Below, in pieces: positions 8,747-17,276 of a DNA stretch of 64,000 nt (the first letter of the stretch is position 1; each line of letters begins with the position of its first letter). The stretch lies in the NCBI RefSeq assembly GCF_018918075.1, contig NZ_JAHLPW010000005.1, forward strand, positions 1 through 64,000. The letters are read 5' to 3'. The notes under the pieces are model-generated. The model was not told the DNA's origin. It searched no databases and worked only from the letters and a program-made list of their open reading frames with translations. A program made the position numbers and the translations under genes. This stretch comes from Virgibacillus sp. MSJ-26 (GTDB taxonomy: Bacteria > Bacillota > Bacilli > Bacillales > Amphibacillaceae).

Positions 8747-9322
8747 TCATTCAAAATAGTGTAAGATCTCTTGGATTGCATTTGTCTGAAATATCGACTT
8801 TCCATATTCTTTAATAAGATAAGAGGTCGTAATACTTGGAGTAGAGAATTCAGCCATAATGGCAATAAGATCTTCTTTATCAGGTGACTCTGTTTGGTCT
8901 TCGATAATCATATAATAATGGTCATTAAAATAATAAATCGCTGCATCTATTAATGAAAATGATGATAGGTGATGAGCCCCGTTAATAATATCCTCAAACT
9001 CTTCGAACTTAAAAATAAGTTCTTTACTTTCATTTAATGTGACTTTCATTTCAATAAAATCTTCATCTATCTCATAGTCTTCAACCTTTTGTGTAACAAT
9101 TATATGCATACCTTGGGCTTGCATTAAATGTACTTGAATCAATAGGCTCCCATACAGTTCAAAGCCAATTTCATCACTTGCTTCGTACATCATATCACTA
9201 AAAAGATCTCGTACGTTATCAAGATCAATCCACAAACTTTCTTTATTAAAACCACGCTCATTTAAATCATCAAAAGTTAAAAAGATTTTAAATTGATGGT
9301 TTGACAGCCTTTCGATACGCAT
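8747..9322 (-). CDS. mecB: Adaptor protein MecB (MecA paralogue, YpbH)
   Basis: MecA-family adaptors hand substrates to the ClpC ATPase. The 191-residue protein begins MRIERLSNHQFKIFLTFDDL, the family N-domain that binds targets, and has the alpha/beta C-domain with EFEDIINGAHHL that binds ClpC. An acidic central segment lies near 95-110. The start at 9322 is supported by GGAGG seven bases upstream. Position beside gudB and ypbD matches B. subtilis ypbH, so MecB is preferred over MecA (elsewhere in that genome). Confidence 0.88.
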   Translation of the reverse strand: MRIERLSNHQFKIFLTFDDLNERGFNKESLWIDLDNVRDLFSDMMYEASDEIGFELYGSLLIQVHLMQAQGMHIIVTQKVEDYEIDEDFIEMKVTLNESKELIFKFEEFEDIINGAHHLSSFSLIDAAIYYFNDHYYMIIEDQTESPDKEDLIAIMAEFSTPSITTSYLIKEYGKSIFQTNAIQEILHYFE

Positions 9323-9471
9323 CCATATTCCTCCTCTAACCACTGACAATCATTCTAAATCAAATTTTACAAAATTAAATACTTGTTAATAGTTATATTA
9401 AAGCTTAACCGCAAATGTGTTAAACACTGACATAGTTTATAGTTATGATATATGACCATGTTCAATGCATA

Positions 9472-9801
9472 CTATGAAATGTTATAAGATATGGTTTCCG
9501 GAAATAATGCAAGCTGCAATAAATCATTTTCAAATAAATATATGACCCCCACGATTACTGCAGCTACTAAAAGAAAGACAACGATTAAGCGTAATACAGA
9601 GCGATTTAATTTAAAATGAACCCGAGATTTCTTTTTACTATGTATCTCTTTACGCGGGGGTAAGTCAAGAATGTCAATTTGCCGACGAGGTTCTTGCTTT
9701 CGTTCTTCATTAGTTGGATTTTTCACATCATCTTTCGCTTCAACTTCACTAATAAGCTTCCTTAGTTCGGTTGCTTGATCTTCGTCCACTGATTTGTTCA
9801 T
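9472..9801 (-). CDS. Small single-pass membrane protein of unknown function
   Basis: 109 residues: a charged cytoplasmic-type N-terminus (acidic, then strongly basic with KKKSR near 57-62), one hydrophobic helix at about 71-92 and a short 15-residue tail. It follows the CPBP protease gene and occupies the place of B. subtilis ypbE, whose product has an N-terminal helix and a C-terminal LysM. No LysM is encoded here or in the 120 bases downstream, so either this is a truncated relative or an unrelated protein. GAGGTG precedes the ATG at 9801. Confidence 0.7.
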   Translation of the reverse strand: MNKSVDEDQATELRKLISEVEAKDDVKNPTNEERKQEPRRQIDILDLPPRKEIHSKKKSRVHFKLNRSVLRLIVVFLLVAAVIVGVIYLFENDLLQLALFPETISYNIS

Positions 9802-9811
9802 TAACCACACC

Positions 9812-10378
9812 TCATTTTTGATAACGAATAACTAGGCCTAAGATAAAATCGACCGTAAAGTGGGCAAAAATGGTGACATATAAATTTCCAGTTACTTCAA
9901 ACAAATATCCAATAAAAAAACTAATTAACAAAACTGATATAAGTAAGACAGGCTTTGATAAATAACGAACATGAACTAAAGCAAAAATAACACTTGCAGG
10001 TATATAGCCAAATGTAGTTTGAAGAACGCCCCTAAACAACAGTTCTTCAGAAACTGCTATCAAAATACAGATAAAGAATATTTCACTGTAGTTTAAACTT
10101 GTAAAGATTCGTTCATTAATGCCTCCATCGTCATAGTATTTTTTGGGCAAAGCATACATTAAAATTAAATCAATAAGAACAATAAGTATCCCAGGAAACA
10201 AACCATAAACAATTATCTCTTTCAAGTCTATCTGAAAGAAGAAAAACCAATCTGTTATACTTTCAAATAGTAGGATACTACCTATTAAAGATAAAGCTAA
10301 GAAGAGTGATTGTGAGAGAATCAATGATCGCTTCAATTCTTTATCTGAAAGTCGTTTTATTATTTCACTCTGCTTCAT
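9812..10378 (-). CDS. ypbD: CPBP-family intramembrane metalloprotease (YpbD)
   Basis: CAAX-protease / bacteriocin-processing (ABI) family membrane protein, 188 residues, with five to six hydrophobic helices. The signature is intact: SEELLFRGVLQ (EExxxR), FALVHVRY and a final IFAHFTVDF histidine motif. The physiological substrate is unknown. The start at 10378 overlaps the end of recS by 14 bases, and GAGGGAG precedes it, so translation is probably coupled. Length agrees with B. subtilis YpbD (189). Confidence 0.85.
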   Translation of the reverse strand: MKQSEIIKRLSDKELKRSLILSQSLFLALSLIGSILLFESITDWFFFFQIDLKEIIVYGLFPGILIVLIDLILMYALPKKYYDDGGINERIFTSLNYSEIFFICILIAVSEELLFRGVLQTTFGYIPASVIFALVHVRYLSKPVLLISVLLISFFIGYLFEVTGNLYVTIFAHFTVDFILGLVIRYQK

Positions 10379-11912
10379 AATCTCCCTCAATCAACAATAT
10401 ATTTTTCAATTTCTGGTGCCAACCGAGATCTTTTTTCTGCGTGGCCATTTTCTGCTCAGGCATCCACTCATCCAATGAATAGCCACAATTACTGCAACAT
10501 TGATATAATGCTGGTTGATAAGAATGTTGAAATGGCTTATATAAGCGTTTCCTAAGGCAATAATCTTCATGAATCCACCTAAGCATCTCATTTAATTTTC
10601 TTTGTTTCAAGAGCTGTCGATCTTTTATTAGTTTTTTAATATTTTGTCGTGCAACGTCCCAATTATTAGCATTATACTGAACAAATTTATCTTTTATAAT
10701 ACCATATCGCTCCATTTGATATTGCAGAAATCGCCATTTAATTTCTCCCAGTTGTAATATCTCTAGTATTTCTTCATCCTTTGATGGGAGATTTTTATTT
10801 TTATCATATATATCATATATCTTGTTAAATGTCATGTTGACTTCATCTTCTGATGGAAGCTCGCTGTCGATTATATTTAATGGAATGTATTTATCATTAT
10901 GACTATATAACAAAACACTTAGAGATTCCTTTCCATCTCTTCCCGCTCTTCCAACCTCTTGAATATACGATTCGATTTGATTTGGCATATGATAATGGAT
11001 GACTAATCGGATATTTGGTTTATCAATTCCCATACCAAAGGCGCTTGTACAACAAATAACATCTAATTGATCATTCATAAATTGTTGTTGAACAATGACC
11101 CGGTCGTTTTGATCCATCCCTCCATGGTAAAAAGCAATCTCATGCTGAGGTAATTCAGCTGAAAGCAAATTAGCAACTCTTTCAGAAACTGCACGACTTG
11201 AAAAATAGATTATCGTAGGAACATGTTTATGATGAAGTAATTTTAATATCAGTTCCATCTTTTCAGTATTATCGGAAACTTCATGTATAGTAAAGGCTAT
11301 GTTTGTCCGATCAATCGGATAAATATGTTTAATAATATGTGGTCTTTTTAAAGTTTTAACAATATCAGTTTGCACTGTTTCTGTAACTGTCGCACTTAGA
11401 GCGAGGATAGGAGGATTCCCTAGTCGGTTAATAATTGATTCTAACTTTAAATAATCTGGTCTAAATTCATGTCCCCACTGGGAAATACAATGGGCTTCAT
11501 CAATTACAAATAAGCTAATCTTAATTTGCGTTAAATAGTTCAGTAATTCCTCGTTTTGCAAAAGTTCAGGTGACATGTAAATAAGCTTAAATGATTGTAA
11601 GTGTCTATATGTATTTTTTCTTTCTATATAATTCATCGAGCTATTTAATGCAATAACTTCTTTAAAATGTTTGGCTTTAAGTTGTTTAACCTGATCATGC
11701 ATTAAAGATATTAATGGAGAAACTACAATTGTAGTGCCCTCAAATAATTTGGCAGGTAATTGGTAACATAAAGATTTCCCACTTCCTGTTGGTAATATTC
11801 CTAAGACATCATTCCCATTTAGTACATCTGTTATAATTTCCTTTTGTCCTTGTCTAAAAGCAGTGATATTAAATTCTTTTAAACTGTCGCTAAGGCTTGA
11901 CGTGTGTATCAT
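10365..11912 (-). CDS. recS: RecQ-family ATP-dependent DNA helicase RecS
   Basis: Superfamily 2 helicase, 515 residues, with Walker A PTGSGKS (41-47), DEAH (138-141), the aromatic loop SQWGHEFRPDY and motif VI QEVGRAGRDG. The C-terminal zinc subdomain keeps cysteines around YQCCSNCG. There is no HRDC domain, which fits the short RecQ paralogue RecS (496 residues) of B. subtilis and not full-length RecQ. The start at 11912 follows AGGTGG. It forms an operon with ypbB upstream (25-base gap) and ypbD downstream (overlap). Confidence 0.92.
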   Translation of the reverse strand: MIHTSSLSDSLKEFNITAFRQGQKEIITDVLNGNDVLGILPTGSGKSLCYQLPAKLFEGTTIVVSPLISLMHDQVKQLKAKHFKEVIALNSSMNYIERKNTYRHLQSFKLIYMSPELLQNEELLNYLTQIKISLFVIDEAHCISQWGHEFRPDYLKLESIINRLGNPPILALSATVTETVQTDIVKTLKRPHIIKHIYPIDRTNIAFTIHEVSDNTEKMELILKLLHHKHVPTIIYFSSRAVSERVANLLSAELPQHEIAFYHGGMDQNDRVIVQQQFMNDQLDVICCTSAFGMGIDKPNIRLVIHYHMPNQIESYIQEVGRAGRDGKESLSVLLYSHNDKYIPLNIIDSELPSEDEVNMTFNKIYDIYDKNKNLPSKDEEILEILQLGEIKWRFLQYQMERYGIIKDKFVQYNANNWDVARQNIKKLIKDRQLLKQRKLNEMLRWIHEDYCLRKRLYKPFQHSYQPALYQCCSNCGYSLDEWMPEQKMATQKKDLGWHQKLKNILLIEGDYEAE

Positions 11913-11937
11913 TAAAACCACCTAAATTTTAATTATT

Positions 11938-13008
11938 TTAGCTTATACGCGTTAATACCAATCTTATTTGGAAAAAGGATATCTCATCAGAGACTTTTTC
12001 CTTAATATCTTTTAGCTTATATGAGTCTGTATTAGAAACAGCCATCTTTATTTCATTAATAACAGATTCACTCACATAGTCATCGATATTAAATGCCTTA
12101 TCAAAAAGAGAAATTTCAACAATATGATCATAAATGGTATTAAGTTTCAAGTTTCTCCTAACTTTAATTTCTTCTGGTGAAAAACCCGCATTTAATAAGT
12201 TATAAGTTGTCATCGTTGTATTGGTAATAAATAGGCTTTCCACTCTTTCTGGAACTAAAGCAGGCAATATTTTAAATTGATTGTTATCCTTATTAATAAT
12301 CGTTAACATCTTATGTAGTATAGCTATACGTAAGAGCGGTAAGTCTACTATGTTTATATTATATTTCTTAGAAAGTTGGCTTGTTGTCATACCGTACTTT
12401 TTATATCCTGACAGATGGTCTATGAAAAAATGTGCTTCATTTTCTTTAAACTTTTTAAGTAACTTATCTAAATCAGTATATAAGACATATAATATTTCAT
12501 CTGCCTGAACATTGCCCGATCTTTTATAGTAATCTTTAAGCCAGGAGGTAATAGAAGTACTATCTCTGACAGGGATAAATGAATAGTAATTCATTTGTAT
12601 ATTTGTGTACGTTTGAATAAACAAAAGCAGACGACCAAAAAAAGTATCGGTAATCTGATGATGTCTTAATCCATTGAAATACTCTAAACGAAGTTCTTTT
12701 TGATGTACACTTAACCACGTAAAGGCTCTGCTAGTCAATGAATAAACATTTTCTTGCTCAGTATGCATTAGATATTCTTTACTAATTAAGGTCTTGATTT
12801 CTTTTTCAAAAGACATTTTGTCTAATGCAGGATATATTCCAAACAGAGGTTCAAGTCGAAATAAATGTGCATCATGTACTGTTTGTATGCCTCTTTTCCC
12901 TTTTAACAAATGAAAAATCGAAAATATGCTTCTAGATTGCTTTATATGAGATTGACAGTATAAGATAATACCTTTTAAAAACACTGAACACACATCCCAT
13001 CTCGACAT
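11938..13008 (-). CDS. ypbB: YpbB family helix-turn-helix protein
   Basis: Conserved protein of unknown function always found directly before recS in Bacillaceae; 356 residues (352 in B. subtilis). The N-terminal part contains IFHLLKGKRGIQTVHDAHLF, the family hallmark, and the C-terminal part contains helix-turn-helix-like repeats (ELSKKYN near 225 and region 270-356). The ATG at 13008 lacks a Shine-Dalgarno. A GTG at 12984, with AGATGGGA upstream, would align better with the B. subtilis start. A role with RecS is inferred only from linkage. Confidence 0.85.
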   Translation of the reverse strand: MSRWDVCSVFLKGIILYCQSHIKQSRSIFSIFHLLKGKRGIQTVHDAHLFRLEPLFGIYPALDKMSFEKEIKTLISKEYLMHTEQENVYSLTSRAFTWLSVHQKELRLEYFNGLRHHQITDTFFGRLLLFIQTYTNIQMNYYSFIPVRDSTSITSWLKDYYKRSGNVQADEILYVLYTDLDKLLKKFKENEAHFFIDHLSGYKKYGMTTSQLSKKYNINIVDLPLLRIAILHKMLTIINKDNNQFKILPALVPERVESLFITNTTMTTYNLLNAGFSPEEIKVRRNLKLNTIYDHIVEISLFDKAFNIDDYVSESVINEIKMAVSNTDSYKLKDIKEKVSDEISFFQIRLVLTRIS

Positions 13009-13116
13009 TTTAATATCTTAAGCCGATAGTTAATTAAGTTATATTTTATTATAGAAGATTAACACTAGTTTTTATAGTGTTATGTACCATAATCTAGGAA
13101 ATTGTGAAATTTTACA

Positions 13117-13337
13117 GTCTACTGGTGTATGAAATAATAGGAATTCTCAAAGATATCAGAACAAAAGCACGGGGCGGCCGGTTAGGAACGTACAAGCTGG
13201 AGAAGACCTGACGAGATAAAGGAGAACCGAAGAGCGGAGCGATTCGAGTTCGACTTATCGTAGGAAGGTATTCGGAGCTTGGTAGTTGCTGGGCGCTTGC
13301 GCTGAACGTGGCCAATTTCAGTATAAAATTATCCACA
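13117..13337. repeat. GC-rich dispersed Bacillaceae-type repeat element
   Basis: In the 408-base gap between ypbB and resE, the stretch from about 13117 to 13337 is clearly richer in G+C than its surroundings and is not coding; the open minus-strand frame within it has no ribosome site and low-complexity composition. Segments such as GATATCAGAACAAAAGCACG, CGACTTATCGTAGGAAGGTA and GGGCGCTTGCGCTGAACGTG resemble, from memory, a repeat found many times in Bacillaceae chromosomes. A small inverted pair GAACCGAA / TTCGAGTTC lies at 13223-13251. The right edge contains a perfect DnaA box. Only one copy is in this window, so repetition is not shown here. The bases on either side (13009-13116) show nothing notable. 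Confidence 0.6.
13329..13337. promoter_or_regulatory. Perfect DnaA box
   Basis: TTATCCACA is identical to the DnaA-box consensus and lies at the right edge of the GC-rich repeat. A single box can occur by chance, and no cluster or AT-rich unwinding element is seen, so this is not an origin. Confidence 0.5.
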
Positions 13338-13363
13338 GAAGTTTTAATGTTACGCTAAACAAT

Positions 13364-13396
13364 TAAAAAAGAGGGTCATTAAAATCGACCCTCTCA
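13364..13396 (-). terminator. Terminator of the resDE genes
   Basis: Minus-strand stem AGAGGGTC / GACCCTCT with a nine-base loop and six T residues, 20 bases after the resE stop. Confidence 0.85.
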
Positions 13397-13416
13397 GTTA
13401 AAAAACCTCGAGCGGA

Positions 13417-15174
13417 TTACTTTTGGGGAATCTTAAAATTAAAAGTAGTTCCCTGGTTTTGTTTACTTTTAACTGTAATAACACCATCATGAGCATCAAC
13501 AATATTTTTTGCAATAGCTAGACCTAGACCTGTTCCTTTCTTCTGCCCATTTCTCGTTCTAGCCTTATCGGCTTTATAAAAACGTTCAAAGATAAATGGC
13601 AAGTCTTCCTCAGGGACCCCACTTCCATTGTCTTGGATTGATACATTAAATTCTTCTTTATTATTAAGTATATGGACATGAACAAAACCATTTTCTTTTG
13701 TATGTCTGATTGCATTATCTATTAAGTTTGTAAACACTTGCTCAACAGCATCAGGATCAAATGTTGCTAAATCTTGCTCCATATCTTTAGTCAATTGCAA
13801 ATCAACATGGTTATCCTCAGAAACACCTAAGAATTTTTTGACAATCCGTTCGACATAAGCATTTACTTCTACTTGTTCCTTACGTACTTCAACATGCCCC
13901 GCTTCCATACGTCCTAAGTCAAGTAAATCATTGACTAAGCGACTTAAACGCATAGATTCCTCGTAAATAATCTGAGCTAACTCATTTTTTTCCTCTGGCG
14001 ATTCAGCCACATCATCTACAATCGCTTCACTGTAACCCTGCAGCATTGATATTGGTGTTCTTAGTTCATGGGAAACATTAGCGATAAAGTCTTTTCTTAA
14101 TTTATCTAAGCGTCTCTCTTCAGTCATATCTCGAACGACAGCAACCGCACCACGCACATAATTTTGATCATATAGTGGCGTCATAATCATAACCCAAGTT
14201 CGACCTTGTAGTTTGATCTCTTCCAAAACTTCTTTTTCACCGTGAATAACTTCTTGTAAGATAGTATTAAGTTCATAAGGCAGGCGATTATCTTTCTTAG
14301 ATATTGGTATATTATTTTCAAAGTACCAATCATCAATAAAGTGGTCGGCTGGAGGATTTGTAATAATCATTTCCCCGTTACGGTTTAAAGTAACTACCCC
14401 ATCCGCCATCGAACTAAGAATCCCTGATAATTGTTCCTTCTCTTGTCTAAGCGCATTAATATGAAATTTCAACTGTCTTCCCATTCGGTTAAAAGCGATA
14501 GCTAATTCTCCAATTTCATCATGTGTTAAAATAGGCACCTTTGTATTGAATTCCCCTCTCGTTAAATCAAATGCAGCTTCTCGCATTTTAATAAGAGGAG
14601 CAGTGATTCTTGTTGATAAGAAGAATGCAAAAATAGTTGTTAAAACAATTGCAATTCCTGCAGCTAAAAATATAATTTTAGTTGTCTCTGCTTTAGTTTG
14701 GTCAATAACATCTAATGATTGGTAAACAAACACAGCACCATGGTTTTCTATTGGTGTGCCGACAATCATTGCCTCAACCTCACTACCTGGCAATATCAAC
14801 TGTTTTTTCACGTCTTTATTTTCATCTAATACATCACTTAAATCGTCTTCATGCTTTATCCAATTATAATCTAAACTAGAAAGGCTTTGATCACTACTAT
14901 CTGAGGTCCAATCAGTATTGTCATCAAATACAATGACAACTCTACTTTCAGGATCTTTCACACGTTTAACTGTATCAATCATCATAGAGCGATCATCATA
15001 GGTTTCCACCATAATTGATACTTTAGTTGCCGTTTGGAGCATGTCCTTTTCTGCTTCTTGTATATGGAAGTTTTCAAAAAACTCCATTAACAACATTGTT
15101 AAGATAAATAACACAAAAGAAACTAGCAATAAAATCGTTATTGCTAGTTTTCCTACTACACTTTTCCAGAACAT
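13417..15174 (-). CDS. resE: Sensor histidine kinase ResE
   Basis: Membrane kinase of the ResDE system that controls aerobic and anaerobic respiration. The 585-residue protein has an N-terminal helix (about 9-31), an extracytoplasmic sensor loop, a second helix (about 167-187), HAMP (190-240), a PAS-like domain (245-350), the HisKA box NVSHELRTP with the phospho-accepting histidine near 367, and HATPase motifs DNAIRH, DNGSGVP and GTGLGLAI. Length is close to B. subtilis ResE (589). The start overlaps the resD stop by one base (TAATG), so the pair is translationally coupled. Confidence 0.95.
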   Translation of the reverse strand: MFWKSVVGKLAITILLLVSFVLFILTMLLMEFFENFHIQEAEKDMLQTATKVSIMVETYDDRSMMIDTVKRVKDPESRVVIVFDDNTDWTSDSSDQSLSSLDYNWIKHEDDLSDVLDENKDVKKQLILPGSEVEAMIVGTPIENHGAVFVYQSLDVIDQTKAETTKIIFLAAGIAIVLTTIFAFFLSTRITAPLIKMREAAFDLTRGEFNTKVPILTHDEIGELAIAFNRMGRQLKFHINALRQEKEQLSGILSSMADGVVTLNRNGEMIITNPPADHFIDDWYFENNIPISKKDNRLPYELNTILQEVIHGEKEVLEEIKLQGRTWVMIMTPLYDQNYVRGAVAVVRDMTEERRLDKLRKDFIANVSHELRTPISMLQGYSEAIVDDVAESPEEKNELAQIIYEESMRLSRLVNDLLDLGRMEAGHVEVRKEQVEVNAYVERIVKKFLGVSEDNHVDLQLTKDMEQDLATFDPDAVEQVFTNLIDNAIRHTKENGFVHVHILNNKEEFNVSIQDNGSGVPEEDLPFIFERFYKADKARTRNGQKKGTGLGLAIAKNIVDAHDGVITVKSKQNQGTTFNFKIPQK

Positions 15175-15890
15175 TAGGCATCATCTACCTCAAATTTATA
15201 TCCGACACCCCATACAGTGACTATCATTTTTGCAGCCTTTTTTGAAGCTGCATTTAATTTTTCACGTAGTCGCTTAACATGAGTATCAACAGTTCGTAAA
15301 TCTCCAAAAAATTCGTATTCCCATACTTCCTTCAGTAATTGTTCACGATTAAATACTTTATCTGGTGTTTCTGCAAGAAAACATAATAATTCATATTCTT
15401 TAGGTGTCAGATTAACTTCGGCACCATCGGCTGTCACTCGATGGGCGTCATGATCAATTGTTAAGTGTGGAAAGACAAGAATATTTTTAGCTTGACTATC
15501 AACTTCATCAAATTGAGTCGATGTCGCACGTCTAAGAAGTGCTTTAACCCTTAAAACAACTTCTCGGGGACTAAAAGGCTTAACAATGTAATCATCTGTT
15601 CCAACTTCAAATCCTTGAACTCGATTTGATTCCTCCCCTTTTGCGGTAAGCATAATAACCGGTGTATCTTTTTCTTTTCTTAATTCCTGGCACACTTCAA
15701 TCCCATCCATGCCAGGCATCATTAGATCTAATAGAATAACATCATAGTTATTTTCAAGTGCAAGCTCAAGTGCGTCATTTCCATTATCAGCTTCATCTAT
15801 AAAATAATCTTCACGTTCAAGGTACATGCGCAAGAGTCGACGAATGCGATCTTCGTCATCTACTACTAGAATTTTTTCCTCATTTTCCAT
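15174..15890 (-). CDS. resD: Response regulator ResD
   Basis: OmpR/PhoB-type regulator, 238 residues. The receiver domain (6-120) has the acidic pair DDE (11-13), phospho-acceptor D55 in ILLDLMMPGMDG and the conserved lysine in VKPFSPRE. A winged-helix DNA-binding domain follows (140-235, ending VWGVGYKFEVDD). Partner is ResE. In B. subtilis ResD-P activates resA, ctaA and anaerobic genes. An inter-operon space of 170 bases separates it from resC. Confidence 0.95.
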   Translation of the reverse strand: MENEEKILVVDDEDRIRRLLRMYLEREDYFIDEADNGNDALELALENNYDVILLDLMMPGMDGIEVCQELRKEKDTPVIMLTAKGEESNRVQGFEVGTDDYIVKPFSPREVVLRVKALLRRATSTQFDEVDSQAKNILVFPHLTIDHDAHRVTADGAEVNLTPKEYELLCFLAETPDKVFNREQLLKEVWEYEFFGDLRTVDTHVKRLREKLNAASKKAAKMIVTVWGVGYKFEVDDA

Positions 15891-16009
15891 CTCAGTTCCC
15901 CCTCTAAACCATACTATTTGAATTATAAACTATTGAAAAGAAAAAGTATAAAGAAAAGTGTAAATACAATATACACCTATAGTACTTTAAAATGAGATAA
16001 GTGTATATA

Positions 16010-16045
16010 AGAAAAACATGACAAGATATCCTGCCATGTTTCATT
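16010..16045 (-). terminator. Terminator after resC
   Basis: Minus-strand stem AAACATGGCA / TGTCATGTTT (one G-T pair) followed by TTTC TT. It separates resABC from resDE, though partial read-through is usual in this locus. Confidence 0.6.
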
Positions 16046-16061
16046 TTATTAAATTTAACTT

Positions 16062-17258
16062 TTATGCATATGAGTGTAATCCCGCTAGTATTAAGTTTAC
16101 TGCAATAAGGTTAAACATGATAATTGCAAATCCTCCAATAGCTAGCCATGCAGATTTTTCTCCATGCCACCCTCTTGATAAGCGTAAATGAAGAAAGGCC
16201 GCATAGAAGAACCAAGTAATTAGCGCCCATACTTCTTTAGGATCCCAGCCCCAGAATCGATCCCAAGCAATTTGCGCCCAAATCGCCGCAAAGATAAGAC
16301 CACCTAAAGTAAAGACCGGGAATCCGATCGCTACAGCCCGATACGTAATTTCATCCAATAAATCAGGTTTAATATTTTGAAGTTTAGGCTGTATTGCGGC
16401 AGCAATTCGTCTCCTTGTAATCAACCGGATAACCCCATATAAAATCGATCCAGTAATGAATGACCAAAGAACTGTATTGAATTTTCTACCCGCATCGGCT
16501 CCGTGCATCCATGCAGGGGTCTCAAACCATGGCTCCATTGCATCTTTTGTAAGTAATTCCCCACCGTTTGGAGCAGCGATGGCTGGTAAGTGATATTCAG
16601 TCGTTACTACATTTCCTGTGTTTTCATCTAAATATTCAAATTCTGCACTATATCCAGTTAAAGTAAAGGCCGAAGTAATACCTACAAAACCTACCGTCAG
16701 TACTAACAAGTACATAACAATTTCTAACCACGTTGTTCTTTTACTTCGAACTGTTTGGTCAACTTGGCGAATCAAATAAATTAATCCAGCCACAAAGCTA
16801 ATGGACAAGATACCTTGCCCCAATGAAACAGTCGTTACGTGAATCCAAAGCCAGTTACTCTGCAACGATGGAACTAACGGCGATATATTGGTTGGAAACA
16901 TACTTGCATATGCAATAATTAACATCGCTATTGGAAGGGCAAATAAGCCCAAAGCGCCTAAACGATAAATAAAGTAAATAATAATAAACGCAAATACAAG
17001 TGTCATTCCCAAGAATGTCGTGAATTCAAATAAGTTGCTAACTGGAGCATGTCCTCCAGCTATCCATCTTGTAATAAAGTAAGTCACTTGTGCTAAGAAT
17101 CCTATAAGCGTCAAGGTAATACCAATCTTACCTGCTAACGTTTTCCTCTTATGATCAGTACGTTTATCTCTAATGGTCGCTCCAAAGAATATTGTTGCCA
17201 CCAAATAAAACATAAATGCTGTGAAAAGCATAGCACTACTTATCTTTAGTAAAGTCAT
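16062..17258 (-). CDS. resC: Cytochrome c biogenesis protein ResC (CcsA-like)
   Basis: Polytopic System II haem exporter/ligation component that works with ResB to attach haem to apocytochrome c on the outer face of the membrane. The 398-residue protein has about eight helices and the tryptophan-rich haem-handling motif [14 protein letters not shown], with conserved histidines in WIHVTT and AFLHLR. AGGAGGG precedes the ATG. It follows resB by 18 bases. Confidence 0.95.
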   Translation of the reverse strand: MTLLKISSAMLFTAFMFYLVATIFFGATIRDKRTDHKRKTLAGKIGITLTLIGFLAQVTYFITRWIAGGHAPVSNLFEFTTFLGMTLVFAFIIIYFIYRLGALGLFALPIAMLIIAYASMFPTNISPLVPSLQSNWLWIHVTTVSLGQGILSISFVAGLIYLIRQVDQTVRSKRTTWLEIVMYLLVLTVGFVGITSAFTLTGYSAEFEYLDENTGNVVTTEYHLPAIAAPNGGELLTKDAMEPWFETPAWMHGADAGRKFNTVLWSFITGSILYGVIRLITRRRIAAAIQPKLQNIKPDLLDEITYRAVAIGFPVFTLGGLIFAAIWAQIAWDRFWGWDPKEVWALITWFFYAAFLHLRLSRGWHGEKSAWLAIGGFAIIMFNLIAVNLILAGLHSYA

Positions 17259-17276
17259 TATTTCCCTCCTGACAGT

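Noticed and set aside
13112..13336. 74-codon minus-strand frame in the GC-rich repeat
   Set aside because: No ribosome site; composition is Ser/Leu/Pro-rich as expected for out-of-frame GC-rich repeat sequence. I recall it as a commonly mis-annotated frame.
13329..13337. Replication origin or plasmid origin at the DnaA box
   Set aside because: A single box, no cluster, no AT-rich unwinding region and no rep gene; the surrounding genes are chromosomal core.
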